Shown here piece after piece: positions 12,073-24,105 of a DNA stretch of 64,000 nucleotides (the first letter of the stretch is position 1; each line of letters opens with the position of its first letter). The stretch lies in assembly GCF_046630445.1 (NCBI RefSeq), contig NC_092333.1:105717001-105781000 (forward strand), read 5' to 3'. The notes below the pieces were generated by a model. It searched no databases. It saw only the letters and a list, made by a program, of their open reading frames with translations, and was not told where the DNA came from. Source of the stretch: Rutidosis leptorrhynchoides (taxonomy: Eukaryota > Streptophyta > Magnoliopsida > Asterales > Asteraceae). A program made the translations under genes and the position numbers.

Positions 12073-14074
12073 TTTCTGATCTTATCCCATCCTAATTATA
12101 TATAAACCGTATAACTGTTTCCTTTTCTTCTTCAAAAGCAAGACTCACTTAACACTTTCATCATCATCATTTCCATTACCAATCACCGGGTTCTTTATCA
12201 TGTATTTTTATCATTATAATCTTAATCACTTTCATAATCATGATCTTAATTAATATCATAATCTTACTTTTATCATCATCATTCATTTGGTCACTTGTTT
12301 GATTCATTGGATCCACCAAATAACCCACTAACCTAATACAATAAAAGAGTTCGCTTTATATAAACAAAATAAAAGGGACAGCGAATTTCAACAGCCTTTA
12401 TACAACGACTCCCATCATAATCTTTTACGTCCTCCTAATCATAGTATCCCTTCATTTTATCACTATGTATTTCATTCATTTCTTCATCAACTCTATCCTT
12501 TATCTCCGCAAAAAAAAAAAAATAGAAACAAAACTATAGCAGCATCACACGCTGCTGTTTTGGTAGCAATAAGCAGAAGGAAAGAAGCTACAGGTTTCAA
12601 TCGAAGATGATGGTGTCTGGTTTCGTTCTCAAACTGAAACAGAAATAGTAACAGGAAGAACAACGAAGAAGAAAGAAAAAAAATATGTTTAAGGTGGTGA
12701 TGAATAGTACGTGATGGGTTTCGATATTAGTTGTCAATTTTTGGTGGATCTATTTTGAAAGTATACTAGAAACAGAAGGTGTAGCAGGTTGTTCATATGA
12801 AACAAAAATAAGAAAGCTTACTGCAGCAGCCGTTTAGTGGTTCTTCGATGGTGTTTGACGGTCCGAAACAGTGGTGGAGGTAGTCGAGAAACGAGAACAC
12901 GTAAATGGTTGTGGTGATGGTGACCGTGGTTCGAATTAGAAAGCAGGAACAATAGTATAGCATATAACTCGATGGTGTTTGGGTGATGGTGTTCGACCCA
13001 TAATCAAAACGAGAGAAAAAGAGAGATAGAAAGTGTTAGTTGAGATGATAGGTTTGTGTGATCATTGAATTTCAAAACAGAAGTATCCATACTAGTCGCA
13101 GATAGTAGGCCTATCATTATGTAATTATTACTCCATATGATTTATTATAATTGTATTGAAAAGTGAAAGTTTTACTTTTTGTAAAACACGGTATGTGAAT
13201 GAATAATTCATTTGTTGTGATTATTTGTCTCCCACTACCATCAATCACGGGAAATAGGTGGATCTTTGTTTCAAGTGGTCCCACAAAACATAAATCGATA
13301 GCATTGGTGGAACAGTAGACAAGAATAAGGATAGGATACTGTCGAGTGGTGAGGGTATATTCGATGGTAAATAGCTGAAATAAGACCACATTAAAAGCAG
13401 CAACAAATTTGGGTTTGCAGTTTGTCAAGACAGAACAAAATACAGAAGTAATCGTGCATCGAGCAGAAGAGTTCTAGTCTTTGATATAAAAGCAAAAGCG
13501 AAGTAGCAATAAAAAAATATGATGGCAATCGATGGTTTACTGAAAGGGGTGGTAATCATTATGATTTGTGGGTTTGCTTGTGTGTCATTCCAAACGTATG
13601 AACCTAATGTATATATATGTCTATGATAATAGGATGATTAATAATTCATGTTTTAAGTGGGTTCTTGTGATAGACAAGGATAGATAGGCAACTAACAGAA
13701 TGGTTCAATCATCAATTAAACACAGTACATTTCATTTACTTTATATTGATTCAATTCACGGGTAATACATAAACAAACTAATTGATAGGAAACATATTCG
13801 CCTAGTTCTTTATTATTATAATTTAGATTTAATATATATTACTACTAATAATTCTTTTAACATTAATAATAATACTTATCATAATAATAATAATAATATT
13901 TATAATAATGATAATAATAATTATTAATAATGATAATTATTAATAATAGTGTTATTAATGATACCAATAATAATAATATAACAGATTAATATTAGTACTT
14001 AATTATAGAAATGAAATATTATAAACTCCTACATATAATATTTATAAATTAATACAGTATTCATTATGTATAGA

Positions 14075-14078
<4 letters not shown>

Positions 14079-14162
<84 letters not shown>
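14079..14162. repeat. (TA)n microsatellite
   Basis: About 41 TA units near the U3 end of the LTR. Confidence 0.96.
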
Positions 14163-14164
<2 letters not shown>

Positions 14165-14522
14165 CCCATATCAACCTAAATATTAGTTACCAACTTTGTT
14201 AAGAAAATAATGTATTCAAAATAATTAGGTACATATATTCTAAAATATTATACATATATATAAATTTTTTTTATTGTTTATCATAAATTATTTTACGTTT
14301 TTAATTCTAACAACTATAAAATTTTATTATATACATACACATTTATATATACACATATTTATATACAATTAATTGTTCGTAAATCGTCGGAAATAGTCGA
14401 AGGTTAATTGAATATGAAACAGTTCAAAACTTTTGAGACTCAACCTAACAGACGTTGCTAATCGTGTCGAATTCATATAAAGATTAAGTTTAAAATTGGT
14501 CGAAAATTTCTGGGTCGTCACA

Positions 14523-14784
14523 AGTCCAGGCATGGAGCCCAATCTATTACAACTTGATGTTACAACCCCATACATTTTATGGATTGGGAGCTGTAAAAAT
14601 TTGGAACTAAAAAACTCGACTCATTTGTAGATATATAAAAACTAAATATACTAACATAGCTTTACAATATTTTAACTTATTAACGGCAATTTAGGGGGTT
14701 AGATAATCATTCAAGTCACTCGATATTTTTATTTTTTACCAGAGATGATATCCATTCAAATGATCTTAATTAAATCTCCATTAT
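14523..14784 (-). pseudogene. 3' end of a broken LINE (ORF2 C-terminus plus tail)
   Basis: This is the downstream part of the LINE at 22519-24105, separated from it by the solo LTR 14785-22518. Minus-strand translation from 14784 gives EI, a stop, then LRSFEWIS, KNKNIE, a stop, LE, a stop, LSNP. This aligns with EIQVMSFEWIFKRSKLKNFDWLVWLSNP at the C-terminus of the LINE at 38216-44392. Joining across the LTR and removing one ATTAT copy keeps the frame. About 170 bp of presumed 3' UTR follow (14690-14523), interrupted by the AGTCC insertion. Confidence 0.8.
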
Positions 14785-16256
14785 TGTCACACCCCCAAAT
14801 GTGGACCGAGGGTAACTGTGACCATTCATATCAAACCACAATTGTATAAACGAGAACGACTCTATATGAGACATTTTTAGATATAATAGCTTTATTAATT
14901 GCAACGGAATATTAAAGGTTCATCGTGTGCATTAAATGAAATACTAAGAAACATAAATGTTTATAAAATAAATGCGATGAATGCAGACTTCAATCAAGTA
15001 ACAAGCAATCATCATGTAGCACATCAGCTAGTTACATGAGACAAAACATGATTAAAGAGTCAACACAAAGGTTGAGTGAATTCATAGGTTTATTATAATA
15101 GAAAAATTGTATAGACTACAAGATTTAGTTTAAAAGCTGATATAAACATATCAAAATAAGTATGCCATGAGCGTATAATATTGAAGCTAAACCATTACTC
15201 GTGACACTAAGAACTCGTTTCAGTAATCATTATCATGTAACCAATTGACCAGCGGTCGATGGATAAAGGCGTTGCTCCCAATAGGCCTATTCATAATAAT
15301 TAAGCTTGCAACAATTACCATCAATTGACGATATTAAAGTGAGAATTTAGCAAGTGTAAAAAAGATGTAGCAAGATTCTCATGTGAGTTGCATATAAGTT
15401 GTACTTGTGTCTAACATGTAAAACAGTTTAAACGTAGCATGTGTCTCACCCCAAATTATAAATATTGTAAAGAAAAAGGGGCCATGAAATTCACCTTAAT
15501 GCACAGCAGTTATAGTATAACCAAAGTACTCAAGTTGTAAGTCCAAAGTAGTCAACCTATATCAATAGGGTTTCGGTTAGTCTTGGATTGTTGGTGTCAT
15601 CATCTTAGTTGTGACAACCCAAAAATTTCCGACCAAATTTAAACTTGATCTTTATATGTTTCCGACACGATAAGCAAAGTCTGTAATGTTGAGTCTCGAA
15701 AATTTTGGAACTACATTCATGTAATCAATTACCCTTTGACCATGTTCGACGATTCAAGAACAATTATGTGTATATATATATATATATATACAATATATAT
15801 TATTAATTGAAAACGTTAACAAAGTATTAGATGTATAATACTTTACATGAAAGTATTTGTTTCAATATATTGACGGAATTTAAAGATAATATCAAATGAG
15901 TGAATTATCAGATACATTGTGATATGATTATGAGTCTCTGTTGAGAGGTCCACATTGATTTGAGAAATCTTTCCATTTTAACAATATTTGGAAAATGGTA
16001 AAGTGATTTACAAGTAAGAACAAATATGTCAGTTAACGATAACTGGACAAAGGTTAGTAGAGATTAACTTTCAACAGAATGATTGCCTCGTGTCTTCTGA
16101 TAAGATAATTATTAGTTTTCGTAATATTGAAAACGTTTTATGACATATATGAAACCTTTTAATGAATGAATTTGATTATATACAATAAGTCAGAATGTTA
16201 ATTGTTAAAACTAAATATATAAATAACTTGCAACGTGTATTTAAAACGTGTTCATG

Positions 16257-16259
<3 letters not shown>

Positions 16260-16352
<93 letters not shown>
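16260..16352. repeat. (TA)n microsatellite
   Basis: About 46 TA units inside the middle solo LTR. Confidence 0.96.
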
Positions 16353-16355
<3 letters not shown>

Positions 16356-16627
16356 TTCAAATTAGTTATGTATATGATAGTAACACTCGCTTAGTGATTC
16401 GATTGATATTTAGATATGTTAATTAGTACGTTTGAGAAATTAAAATAAACACTAGTACATAAATGAACTATATCTATTTAATTTTTAAAATGAAAACGTT
16501 ATATGATATAATATTTTCTATTACGTAAACGATCTAAATTATACCTTGAAATGTAATTGTTTTTGAAAAACTAAATATTATATAAATATTTCAACTATAT
16601 ATAAATGTACAAATTTTATTTTAAAAT

Positions 16628-16633
16628 ATATAC

Positions 16634-16716
<83 letters not shown>

Positions 16717-16718
16717 AT
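16628..16718. repeat. (TACATATATATA) compound microsatellite
   Basis: TA tracts punctuated by C at fairly regular spacing (TATACATATATA), a higher-order variant of the TA repeat. Confidence 0.85.
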
Positions 16719-17139
16719 AATGTAATAAGATTTTAAATGGATACAAAAATGTTTTGGATTTTAATTAATATTATCATGTTAATGAATAATGAAACGATGA
16801 ATTAAAGAAGTAAATGACCACAACTCTCAAATATATAAGTCACATTTCTTATAATATGATTCATCGATGATTAAGTCTAATTTTTGATTAAGGTACACAT
16901 AGCGAAAGGTAAAGAACTAGTTTTCTAAGCGTACGAAACTTCGTTCGAAAAATCGGAACCAGGACATAAGTTGAGTGACAACGTACGAGTTATCGAAACT
17001 AAAATTTCAATTTAACTATGCATGTAAATATAATATAATTTTTATTTAATTATAAAGATTTAATATAAAAATATATATAATATTAATATAAAAGTGTCGG
17101 CAAGATATTTTTGGGCGATCATGAGCTGGAAAGAGAGCT

Positions 17140-17214
17140 CATGCGATCGCATGAGTTCTCCTCACTAACCTCATGCGATCACATGAGGTGCCTGGGCTGA
17201 AACGTTCTATAAAT
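17140..17214 (+). promoter_or_regulatory. U3 promoter module: palindrome pair plus TATA box
   Basis: A perfect 14-bp palindrome CATGCGATCGCATG at 17140-17153 and a one-mismatch copy CATGCGATCACATG at 17172-17185, 32 bp apart start to start. They are followed 22 bp later by TATAAAT at 17208-17214 in the LTR's transcription direction. Compare the nested LTR's module at 19882-20065, which has the same palindrome, the same 32-bp spacing, a different spacer sequence and a similar distance to its TATA box. The binding factor is unknown. Each palindrome holds inverted CATGC half-sites as in RY elements, recognised by plant B3 proteins. Confidence 0.7.
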
Positions 17215-19881
17215 TCCATCGAGTTCGGTTGTGAAACCCACACTACTTCCTCTGCATTATTGCTTATATTATTTATATTATTATTATTTATATTATTAAT
17301 AATTATTATTAAGATTATTATCATAAATCTTAATCTTATTATTATTAGTATTATTATACATAAAATATTACGACGAGGTTATGTTCGAGTTATTTCAAAA
17401 CGGGTTTTTCGAGCAGGATAGAGCTAAGGAAATTATGGGTTATAGCTATGGAGGTTATGGGTATGATTCGGGGGTATGCTCGTGAGTCAAACCTAGTGTT
17501 TATCATCTCCGTTGCGTCTACATACTTTCCTGCAATATTGAATCACAATATTGATACGTGAGCACTCATATCATATCTTTTATATATTAATAGTGTATCC
17601 CTGACTAGTGCTCGAGTATATATGTTTATACATGCTTGTATGCTTAATTTCGTCGTTAGATAATTTTATAATGAATCACGAATTTAATACATTTACTACT
17701 GATATAAGGTATATGATATGCATGTTATTGGAAAGCTGGCGAAAAATTAATAACTTTTCATTTAGAAATCGCGTGATTTCGGTGAACGAATTAAAAGTTA
17801 TGGTCAACTGGATTATGATTGACGTTGATTGAAATTTGCTTTTGAATCTACAATTAATATTTAAACAACTTGTTTATAAGATTAATAATTTGGATTTTTG
17901 AATACTACTAGTCGAGTAAATGAATTCGTATATAAGACACGTCTCGTTTTGCTAAACAATTGTCAAAGTTGACTTTTTGAGATGAATTTTGTTAACTTTT
18001 GCATGTCGATCTCGAGCATTAGGATTTGTGATATACTATGACATGACCTAGCTTGTTAGACATGTATTGACCAACATATGTTCTCTAGGTTGAGATCTAT
18101 GGTTATTTTGCATGCCGAGTTTCGGTCCCATTTCGGTGAATGACCTTATGTGCTGCTAAGGTGAGTTTCATATGATCCCTTTTTAATTGCTTTTGCAATC
18201 TATATTTTTGGGCTGAGAATAAATGCACTTTATTTTAAACGCAATGGATACAAGTACATACTAAATTCTACATCGAGTTTGAACCGAAAATCCCTTAGCT
18301 TTGGTAACTAGTAACTGCCAGTTATAAGAACTGGTGGGCGCGAATAGTTGTATATGGATCCATAGGGCTTGACATCCCTGTCTGTTCCAGGTATAGAAAC
18401 CCTAGCCTGAACTATAAAACAGACGTATGCTCTTTGAGTTTAGTACACATTGGATTGCGTGTATTGTACATGTTGGTTGCATGTATGTTAAACAGGGGTA
18501 CTTATTATAACGTTAAAGTTTAGTTACCAGGGTGCTCAATTTCGTAGAATATTTTGATAAACGTTTCTGGGTGAAACTACTGAAATCTTGTGATCCACCT
18601 TTATATACAGATTATGCGCAACATTAAAACTATGAACTCACCAACCTTTGTGTTGACACTTGAAAGCATGTTTATTCTCAGGTTCCTAGAAGTCTTCTGT
18701 TGTTTGCTTATATGTGATACAAGCTATGTGCATGGAGTCATACATGCTTTATTCGAGAAAACGTTGCATTCACAAAATCATCACCATGTATCTTATTTTG
18801 ACTGCATTATTGTAACAACCCGTCAAAATCGCTATTGACGCGGCACGTTAATCATTGATTTCACAGTGAGGTTTTGACCTCTATATGATACGTTTTGATA
18901 AAATATTGCATTCATTAAAATAAGTGACTTTCTAAACATAGAAAGTTATAAACATGTGGGCGAGTGCTTAGGTATAAGCAAAACCCCGAAATACATAAGT
19001 CTTTAATTTACAGGTTGACATCACAGTTCAATTATTTATTACACAACGCAGTTTTATTTTGAATGCAATAAACTTTGTACAAAGCATAAGAGACTCCATG
19101 CAGGCAACAAGCACATCACAGCGGAAGCATTCTAAGGACCTGAGAATAAAACATGCTAAAAAGTCAACACGAATGTTGGTGAGTTATAGGTTTAATTGCA
19201 CGAGGTATAAACATATATAAAGATATACCACAAGATTTCATCAAAAGTTTATCAATAGATTCTACGTAACAGAGCACCCTGGTAACTAAACTTAACGCTA
19301 TAGTGATAATTACCCCATTCGTTTTAATACACGCAAACCAACGTGTCTTAAACTCAAATAACATACGTCCGTTAAAAGGCTAGCGCTCTAGCTCGGACGG
19401 GGATGTCAAGCCCTATGGATCCATATACAATTATTCGCGCCCACCAGTCCATATCCTATGTACTGGCAGCTACTAGTTACCAAAGCTAAGGGATTTTCGG
19501 TTTAACTCAGTGTAGAATTTAGTATGTACTTGTGTCTTATCACGTTTAAAATAAATTGCATGTATTCTCAGCCCAAAAATATTTAAAGTATTTAAAAAGG
19601 GAGACTATAACTCACAGTTCAATATTGAGACTCAATATTGTAGGCAAATTGCGTAAACATAATGATGGTAGACGACTGTATGGTTGGCCTTGGATTCAAG
19701 AAGAATACCCCGAACAATACCCAATACTTCCTTAGCTTAAAGCGGTTTGAAACCCGAATTAAAAACACCCTTGTATATACCTTATTATTATTAAACTTAA
19801 ATTTAAAATTATAATTATAATATAAATATAAATATTGATTAAAGAAAAAAAAGTGTAAATAATACGTCGAGTAAGCTAGCC

Positions 19882-20065
19882 TTTTATAGGCATGTTTCCT
19901 GATTTTGGTCCCCATGCGATCGCATGGGTTTTCAGTGCTTTTGCCATGCGATCGCATGGCGTTTTGTTTGCTAGTTCGTCGACATAATATTTACTGTAGT
20001 AAATAGTATTTTTGGTCCACATGCGATCGCATGGGTTTTCAGTGCTTTTGCCATGCGATCGCATG
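19882..20065 (-). promoter_or_regulatory. U3 promoter module: four palindromes plus TATA box
   Basis: Four exact copies of CATGCGATCGCATG at 19913, 19945, 20020 and 20052. They form two pairs, each 32 bp apart, with spacer GGTTTTCAGTGCTTTTGC, and the pairs are 107 bp apart. On the minus strand a TATAAAA box lies at 19888-19882, about 24 bp beyond the nearest palindrome. The arrangement puts the palindromes directly upstream of the presumed transcription start of this LTR. Confidence 0.72.
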
Positions 20066-20106
20066 GCTAGGCTGGACAACTCATTTCTGCTTATTTTCTA
20101 GTTCGT

Positions 20107-20300
20107 CGACATCAAAATAATGTACTGTAGCAAATAGTGTTTTACTGTAGCAAATAGTGTTTACTGTAGCACTGTAGCAAAATACGGTTTCACTGTAGTA
20201 AATAGTAGTTACTGTAGCAAATAGTAGTTTACTGTAGCAAATAGTATTTTACTGTAGCAAAGTCGTTTTTACAGTAGCAATTAGTGTTTTACTTGTACAT
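20107..20300. repeat. Short tandem array, unit TTTACTGTAGCAAATAGT
   Basis: Roughly nine degenerate copies of an 18-20 bp unit containing ACTGTAGCAAATAGT, plus outliers with CACTGTAGTAAATAGT and ACAGTAGCAATTAGT. It lies upstream of the palindrome module in the innermost LTR and may be an enhancer-like U3 repeat. Single copies also occur at 19992-20008 between the palindrome pairs. Confidence 0.85.
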
Positions 20301-20301
20301 C

Positions 20302-20307
<6 letters not shown>

Positions 20308-20343
<36 letters not shown>
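20308..20343. repeat. (TA)n microsatellite
   Basis: About 17 TA units near the U3 end of the innermost LTR. Confidence 0.93.
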
Positions 20344-20347
<4 letters not shown>

Positions 20348-21201
20348 ATATTAAATCATATAGAGAATTGGTTTAAATTAGTCGAAATATTTCAGGTCAT
20401 CATAATTATCAACGGATGTAGTATTGTAAACTATTAATTACGGTGATTGTCTATATGTAGAAATCATCAAACGTCAAAAACCTTGGAATTTAATATTCAA
20501 TTATGGTGTGCCTTTTTAAAAGAATGCAATGTTTACAAAACGTATCATGTAGAGGTCAGTACCTCACTGTGAAATCGATGAATGATGTGTTCGTCCAAAG
20601 GGATTTGGACGGATCATCACATTAGTTGTCATTGTTCTTTGTTGTTTAAGTGTTCTCAATAGTTGTTCTTGGTTTTCATGGATTCCTTTCAAGGATTCAT
20701 GTGTTTACTGAGTTCATGGTTAGATGTTATACAACTAGACATAACGATTTCGGTTGCTATCAAGTAAGTCAATAGATAGCTAGATGTAACCGGGGGCCGA
20801 GATGCGTTTGGTCCGACTATAAAACGTGACTGTTTTGAAAATCTAACAAGCCTATTCCCATAATGACAACCTAGACACTATCCATTACTGTAAGTAGCAA
20901 TGAAATTCGTAAGAGTTGTATATTATCCGCTTGTGATCATAGTTTCAGTTTGTATATTATACCTTTGTATAATACGTGTTATGTGTGTGTGTCCTTAATA
21001 TAGGAATTTTAAGTAGGTGTTTATTATCGTTGCTATGTATCATATGTTATTATGTATACTATATCTACATATATAATATATATGTTATAAGTTTGTATGT
21101 TATATGTATAGTTACACATATGTATTATTAAATTTTACAACTTTGATCAAATCTTCTAATTAAATCAAGTGATTATCGAAACAAAAATAAAATTATACAT
21201 A

Positions 21202-21204
<3 letters not shown>

Positions 21205-21294
<90 letters not shown>
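21205..21294. repeat. (TA)n microsatellite
   Basis: About 45 TA units in the outermost solo LTR. Confidence 0.96.
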
Positions 21295-21295
<1 letters not shown>

Positions 21296-21519
21296 TACAT
21301 ATATACAAATTAAATTTTAACACTTTTAAATATCAAAGTAACCAAAATATACTACTTTTCATATATATTTGTTATGAACATGATGAAGATATTCATGAGT
21401 TTATAATAGAAGTTTTGAATATTCATATGGTTTAACGAGTAAATCATGTAAATTTATATTGGTAATTCTTGTTATAATTTATAATTAAAATTTGTACGTT
21501 ATGAATATACATATACGTA

Positions 21520-21521
<2 letters not shown>

Positions 21522-21602
<81 letters not shown>
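21522..21602. repeat. (TA)n microsatellite
   Basis: About 40 TA units in the outermost solo LTR. Confidence 0.96.
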
Positions 21603-21606
<4 letters not shown>

Positions 21607-21749
21607 CTTAACAAGATTAATAATGATGTGTAACCAAATTATGTAGTTTTTCAAAAATTTTGTTCTTAAAAATTAAAATTAAAATTAAATTGTTAGAGTT
21701 TATTATGAATTCCTTCAAATGAACGAAGAACACTATGAAGATCGTGGAG

Positions 21750-21836
21750 TTTAGGCGGCGATCGGCGGCGGCAGATGGCGGCGACAGATGGTGGCGACAG
21801 CAGCGGCGGCGGTGGTGGCGGCTTGGGGCGGTCGGC
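21750..21836. repeat. GGC-rich triplet stretch in the LTR
   Basis: Imperfect GGC/GGT/GAC triplets (GGCGGCGGCAGATGGCGGCGAC and similar; positions 21750-21836), sharply GC-rich against the AT-rich surroundings. It lies about 85-170 bp downstream of the minus-strand TATA box at 21919-21926, so it would be in the transcribed leader (R/U5) of this LTR. Confidence 0.8.
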
Positions 21837-21918
21837 CGAATTTAAAAAGGGAGAGGAAGAGGATTTTGTGTGTTTTAGGGTTTCGAATTTATGAATGAAA
21901 AATAAAGAATTGGGGGGT

Positions 21919-21926
21919 CTTTTATA
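21919..21926 (-). promoter_or_regulatory. TATA box of the outermost solo LTR
   Basis: Minus strand CTCTATAAAAGACC, a good plant TATA box, followed downstream by C/A-rich leader sequence. It sets the LTR's transcription to the left, consistent with the minus orientation assigned from the LTR ends. Confidence 0.65.
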
Positions 21927-22081
21927 GAGTAAAGGTTAGGGTTAGATTAGAATAACTTGGTGTAGGGAATAAGTAAAACTTGGAGTATGAAACAAGAAAA
22001 ACTTAGGGATCAAGTATTCTAGAATGTTTCAATCCTTTCCTTTTTATTTATTTTTTTTCCTTTTCTTTTTCTTTTTGGCCG

Positions 22082-22085
<4 letters not shown>

Positions 22086-22159
<74 letters not shown>
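22086..22159. repeat. (TA)n microsatellite
   Basis: About 37 TA units near the U3 end of the outermost solo LTR. Confidence 0.96.
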
Positions 22160-22160
<1 letters not shown>

Positions 22161-22518
22161 ATTTTTATTATTTTGTTAAATGTACATTTTATTCCTCGTA
22201 CATTTTAAACGTATTTATTTTATTCGTTTATTTTCGTAACGTTGATGATGATCCAAGATTAAAGTTTCACTTTTTATAAAAGTGACATATAATTAATTAT
22301 AATACATAGAATACTAATTAAATTACATTATATAAATAATTACTTTAACTAATATTATAAGTTGACCAAATATAATTTAGTTAAGGTTGAAATTAATCAA
22401 ATAGTATTAAATAGATATTAAGTCTATTTAATAGTTCACATTAATTTACATAATGTAGCATGCATAAACTCTAGGGGCAAAATGGTCATTTTAATATGAA
22501 AATTTGAGGGTTGTTATA

Positions 22519-24105
22519 ATTATACCCATCGGTACATTCAAACATTTATTTGAGAAAACCTTTTGATTTCGCTTCTTCAAAATTAAATAAGCACACGTCC
22601 ACTTCAATGTTTGCCAAATGCTTGAACCCTTTGTTGATAAAGTAAGACCACATTCACCATGAAAAGCTTCATTGACACTAAGATTTCTAACCGGGCCTAA
22701 ATTCCACCATTTGTATATTTTCTCCCAAATGTCCATCGTGTGACGACAAAAAATCATTGAGTGCTCGATAGTTTCAACATCATCATCACACACGGGGCAC
22801 CTAACGGAGTCAAGATCTATACCTCGTTTATCAAGTTCAGTACGCACCAGAATTCCCCGTCTTAGTGCCCTCCACATGAAAACTTCTGGGTTTAGTGGGA
22901 CAAGATAATTCCGAATCGTTGTTTGTCTCGTCATATTTTTCGACAACAGTCTTTCGTCTAATAGGCTCGATAGTTTCTTAGTTGTGAATACACCATTCGA
23001 AGATAATAACCATCGCCATGAATCTGCTGCTGCATCATGTTTATTGTATACGTTAACCATTGCAATTAAGGATTCCAAAACATCTTTTGCATGAACCATT
23101 AAATCCCGATTCCAGTTCCACGTTGCGTTCCAATTATTTCTGTTCTACTATATTTGTTCCCAAACCATAGTATGCTGATTAGTATCCATGTAATATAATC
23201 TGTCAAATTTAAACCTCAACGGAATCTCACATAGTCAAGGCTCGGTCCAGATCTTTGTATTGTCTCCCGAACCAATCTGTTTGATAAATAAATTAGAATT
23301 ACCAAAACACACTGATGTTTTTTTTATATCTTAGCCCGCACGTAAAATGTTAGCCCAAACGTCACATTTACCATGGGCCATGTTAAGGCCCATGATAGGA
23401 AGTAGCCCATTGAGACCATGAATGCTTTTTAAAGTTTTAACCCACAATGAAATTGACTCTTTTTTTACCCGCCAAAACCACTATTTCAAAAGATCAATAT
23501 TTTAGCCCGAAGGGATCCAATGTTAAGGCCCCCTTCCTCATAATGTAGAATGGAAGAATGAAAAATAGTATAGCAGTAAACTATTAAGGGTCGATTTTAC
23601 TAACATTAACCTGCCACCAAAAGAAACCGTTTTCGCCTTCCAACTTGCCAACCTCGAATTAAATTTGTCAATTTTAGGATTCCAATTTTCCACACGGTTC
23701 ATGTTTCGACCAATTGGGAGTTTTAAATAAATGAAAGGAAATTCGCCTACTTTACATCCTACTCGAGAGGTCATAAGTTGTATTTCATTCGAGGACACCC
23801 CTACACAAAAAATAAGGCTCTTTTGATAATTTATTTTTAACCCTTAAACGTTTTTGAAACAATTTAATAATTTCTTGAGATTACATACGTTTTGACGATT
23901 CCATTCTCCAAGGAAAGTTGTATCGACCGTGTATTGAATGTTTGAGACTACCACTTTATCCGCTCCAATTTTCACCCCTTTGAAATGTCTTTCATTAACT
24001 GCATTTTTTAAGTAGATTTAAACCTTACCCCTCTTTCAATATTAAATTCATTCGTGGATTTTAAAATTGAAATTGAAGTTGACTTGAGGCAAGCAAGGAT
24101 TCATA
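22519..24105 (-). pseudogene. Broken LINE ORF2 (reverse transcriptase and zf-RVT part)
   Basis: Minus strand, 5'-truncated near 24105. The order is CLKSTSISI (about 24090), EFNIERGVR (24060-24030), then a deletion of about 25 residues relative to the LINE at 38216. FKGVKIGADKVVVSNIQYTVDTTFLGEWNR follows (23990-23885), in which the catalytic Y-A-D-D has become Y-T-V-D. Next is the RT thumb region, GEFPFIYLKLPIGRNMNRVENW and SFGGRLMLVKSTLNSLLLYYFS (23798-23538). A decayed linker contains RLVRETIQRSGPSLDY (about 23290-23240). An open 193-codon stretch (23099-22519) carries the zf-RVT motif CPVCDDDVETIEHSMIFC and the FMWRAL and DKRGIDLDS phrases. The last ~10 residues of that ORF come from the inserted LTR. 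The remainder of the LINE is at 14523-14784. Confidence 0.88.

Larger units (their letters stand above)
18811..20404 (-). mobile_element. Solo LTR, innermost layer, TSD ATTAT
   Basis: 1594 bp, from TGTAACAACCCG (18811) to GGTCATCATA (20404), flanked by ATTAT at 18806-18810 and 20405-20409. The empty site is confirmed by homology: the surrounding LTR reads GACTGCATTAT then CAACGGATGTAG, matching the uninterrupted GACTGTATTGTCAACG on the minus strand of the young element's LTR (around 5380-5410). The minus-strand start is TATGATGACC rather than TGTGATGACC, one decayed base. It contains four palindromes, a TATA box and a short tandem array. Confidence 0.9.
15610..20621 (+). mobile_element. Solo LTR, middle layer, TSD TTAGT
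   Basis: Plus-oriented: begins TGTGACAACCC at 15610 and ends GGATCATCACA at 20621, with TTAGT on both sides (15605-15609 and 20622-20626). It is the same superfamily as the young element's LTR (5184-7352, opposite orientation). For example, 18590-18810 plus 20410-20621 are the inverse of 5184-5640. After removal of the nested LTR its length is about 3.4 kb. It holds (TA)n at 16260-16352, a palindrome pair at 17140-17185 and a TATA box at 17208-17214. Confidence 0.9.
14785..22518 (-). mobile_element. Solo LTR, outermost of three nested, TSD ATTAT
   Basis: Starts TGTCACACCCC at 14785, ends GGTTGTTATA at 22518, and is flanked by ATTAT at 14780-14784 and 22519-22523. It is the same family as the solo LTR 34421-37845, which shares its ends and the block GTATAAACGAGAACGACT. 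A minus-strand TATA box at 21919-21926 shows that transcription would run leftward. Removing the nested insertion (15610-20621 plus one TTAGT) leaves about 2.7 kb. The insertion site is inside LINE ORF2. No internal region remains, so the element was reduced to one LTR by recombination. Confidence 0.88.

Noticed and set aside
17173-17421. 82-codon plus ORF starting at the palindrome module
   Set aside because: Runs through a (TTA)-rich stretch; a leader ORF by chance downstream of the LTR TATA box.
20107-20300. CRISPR-like regular short repeats
   Set aside because: Contiguous degenerate tandem repeats without unique spacers, inside a plant LTR.
22491-22520. C-terminal residues of the 202-codon minus ORF
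   Set aside because: They come from the inserted solo LTR, not from the LINE; the real LINE continues at 14784.
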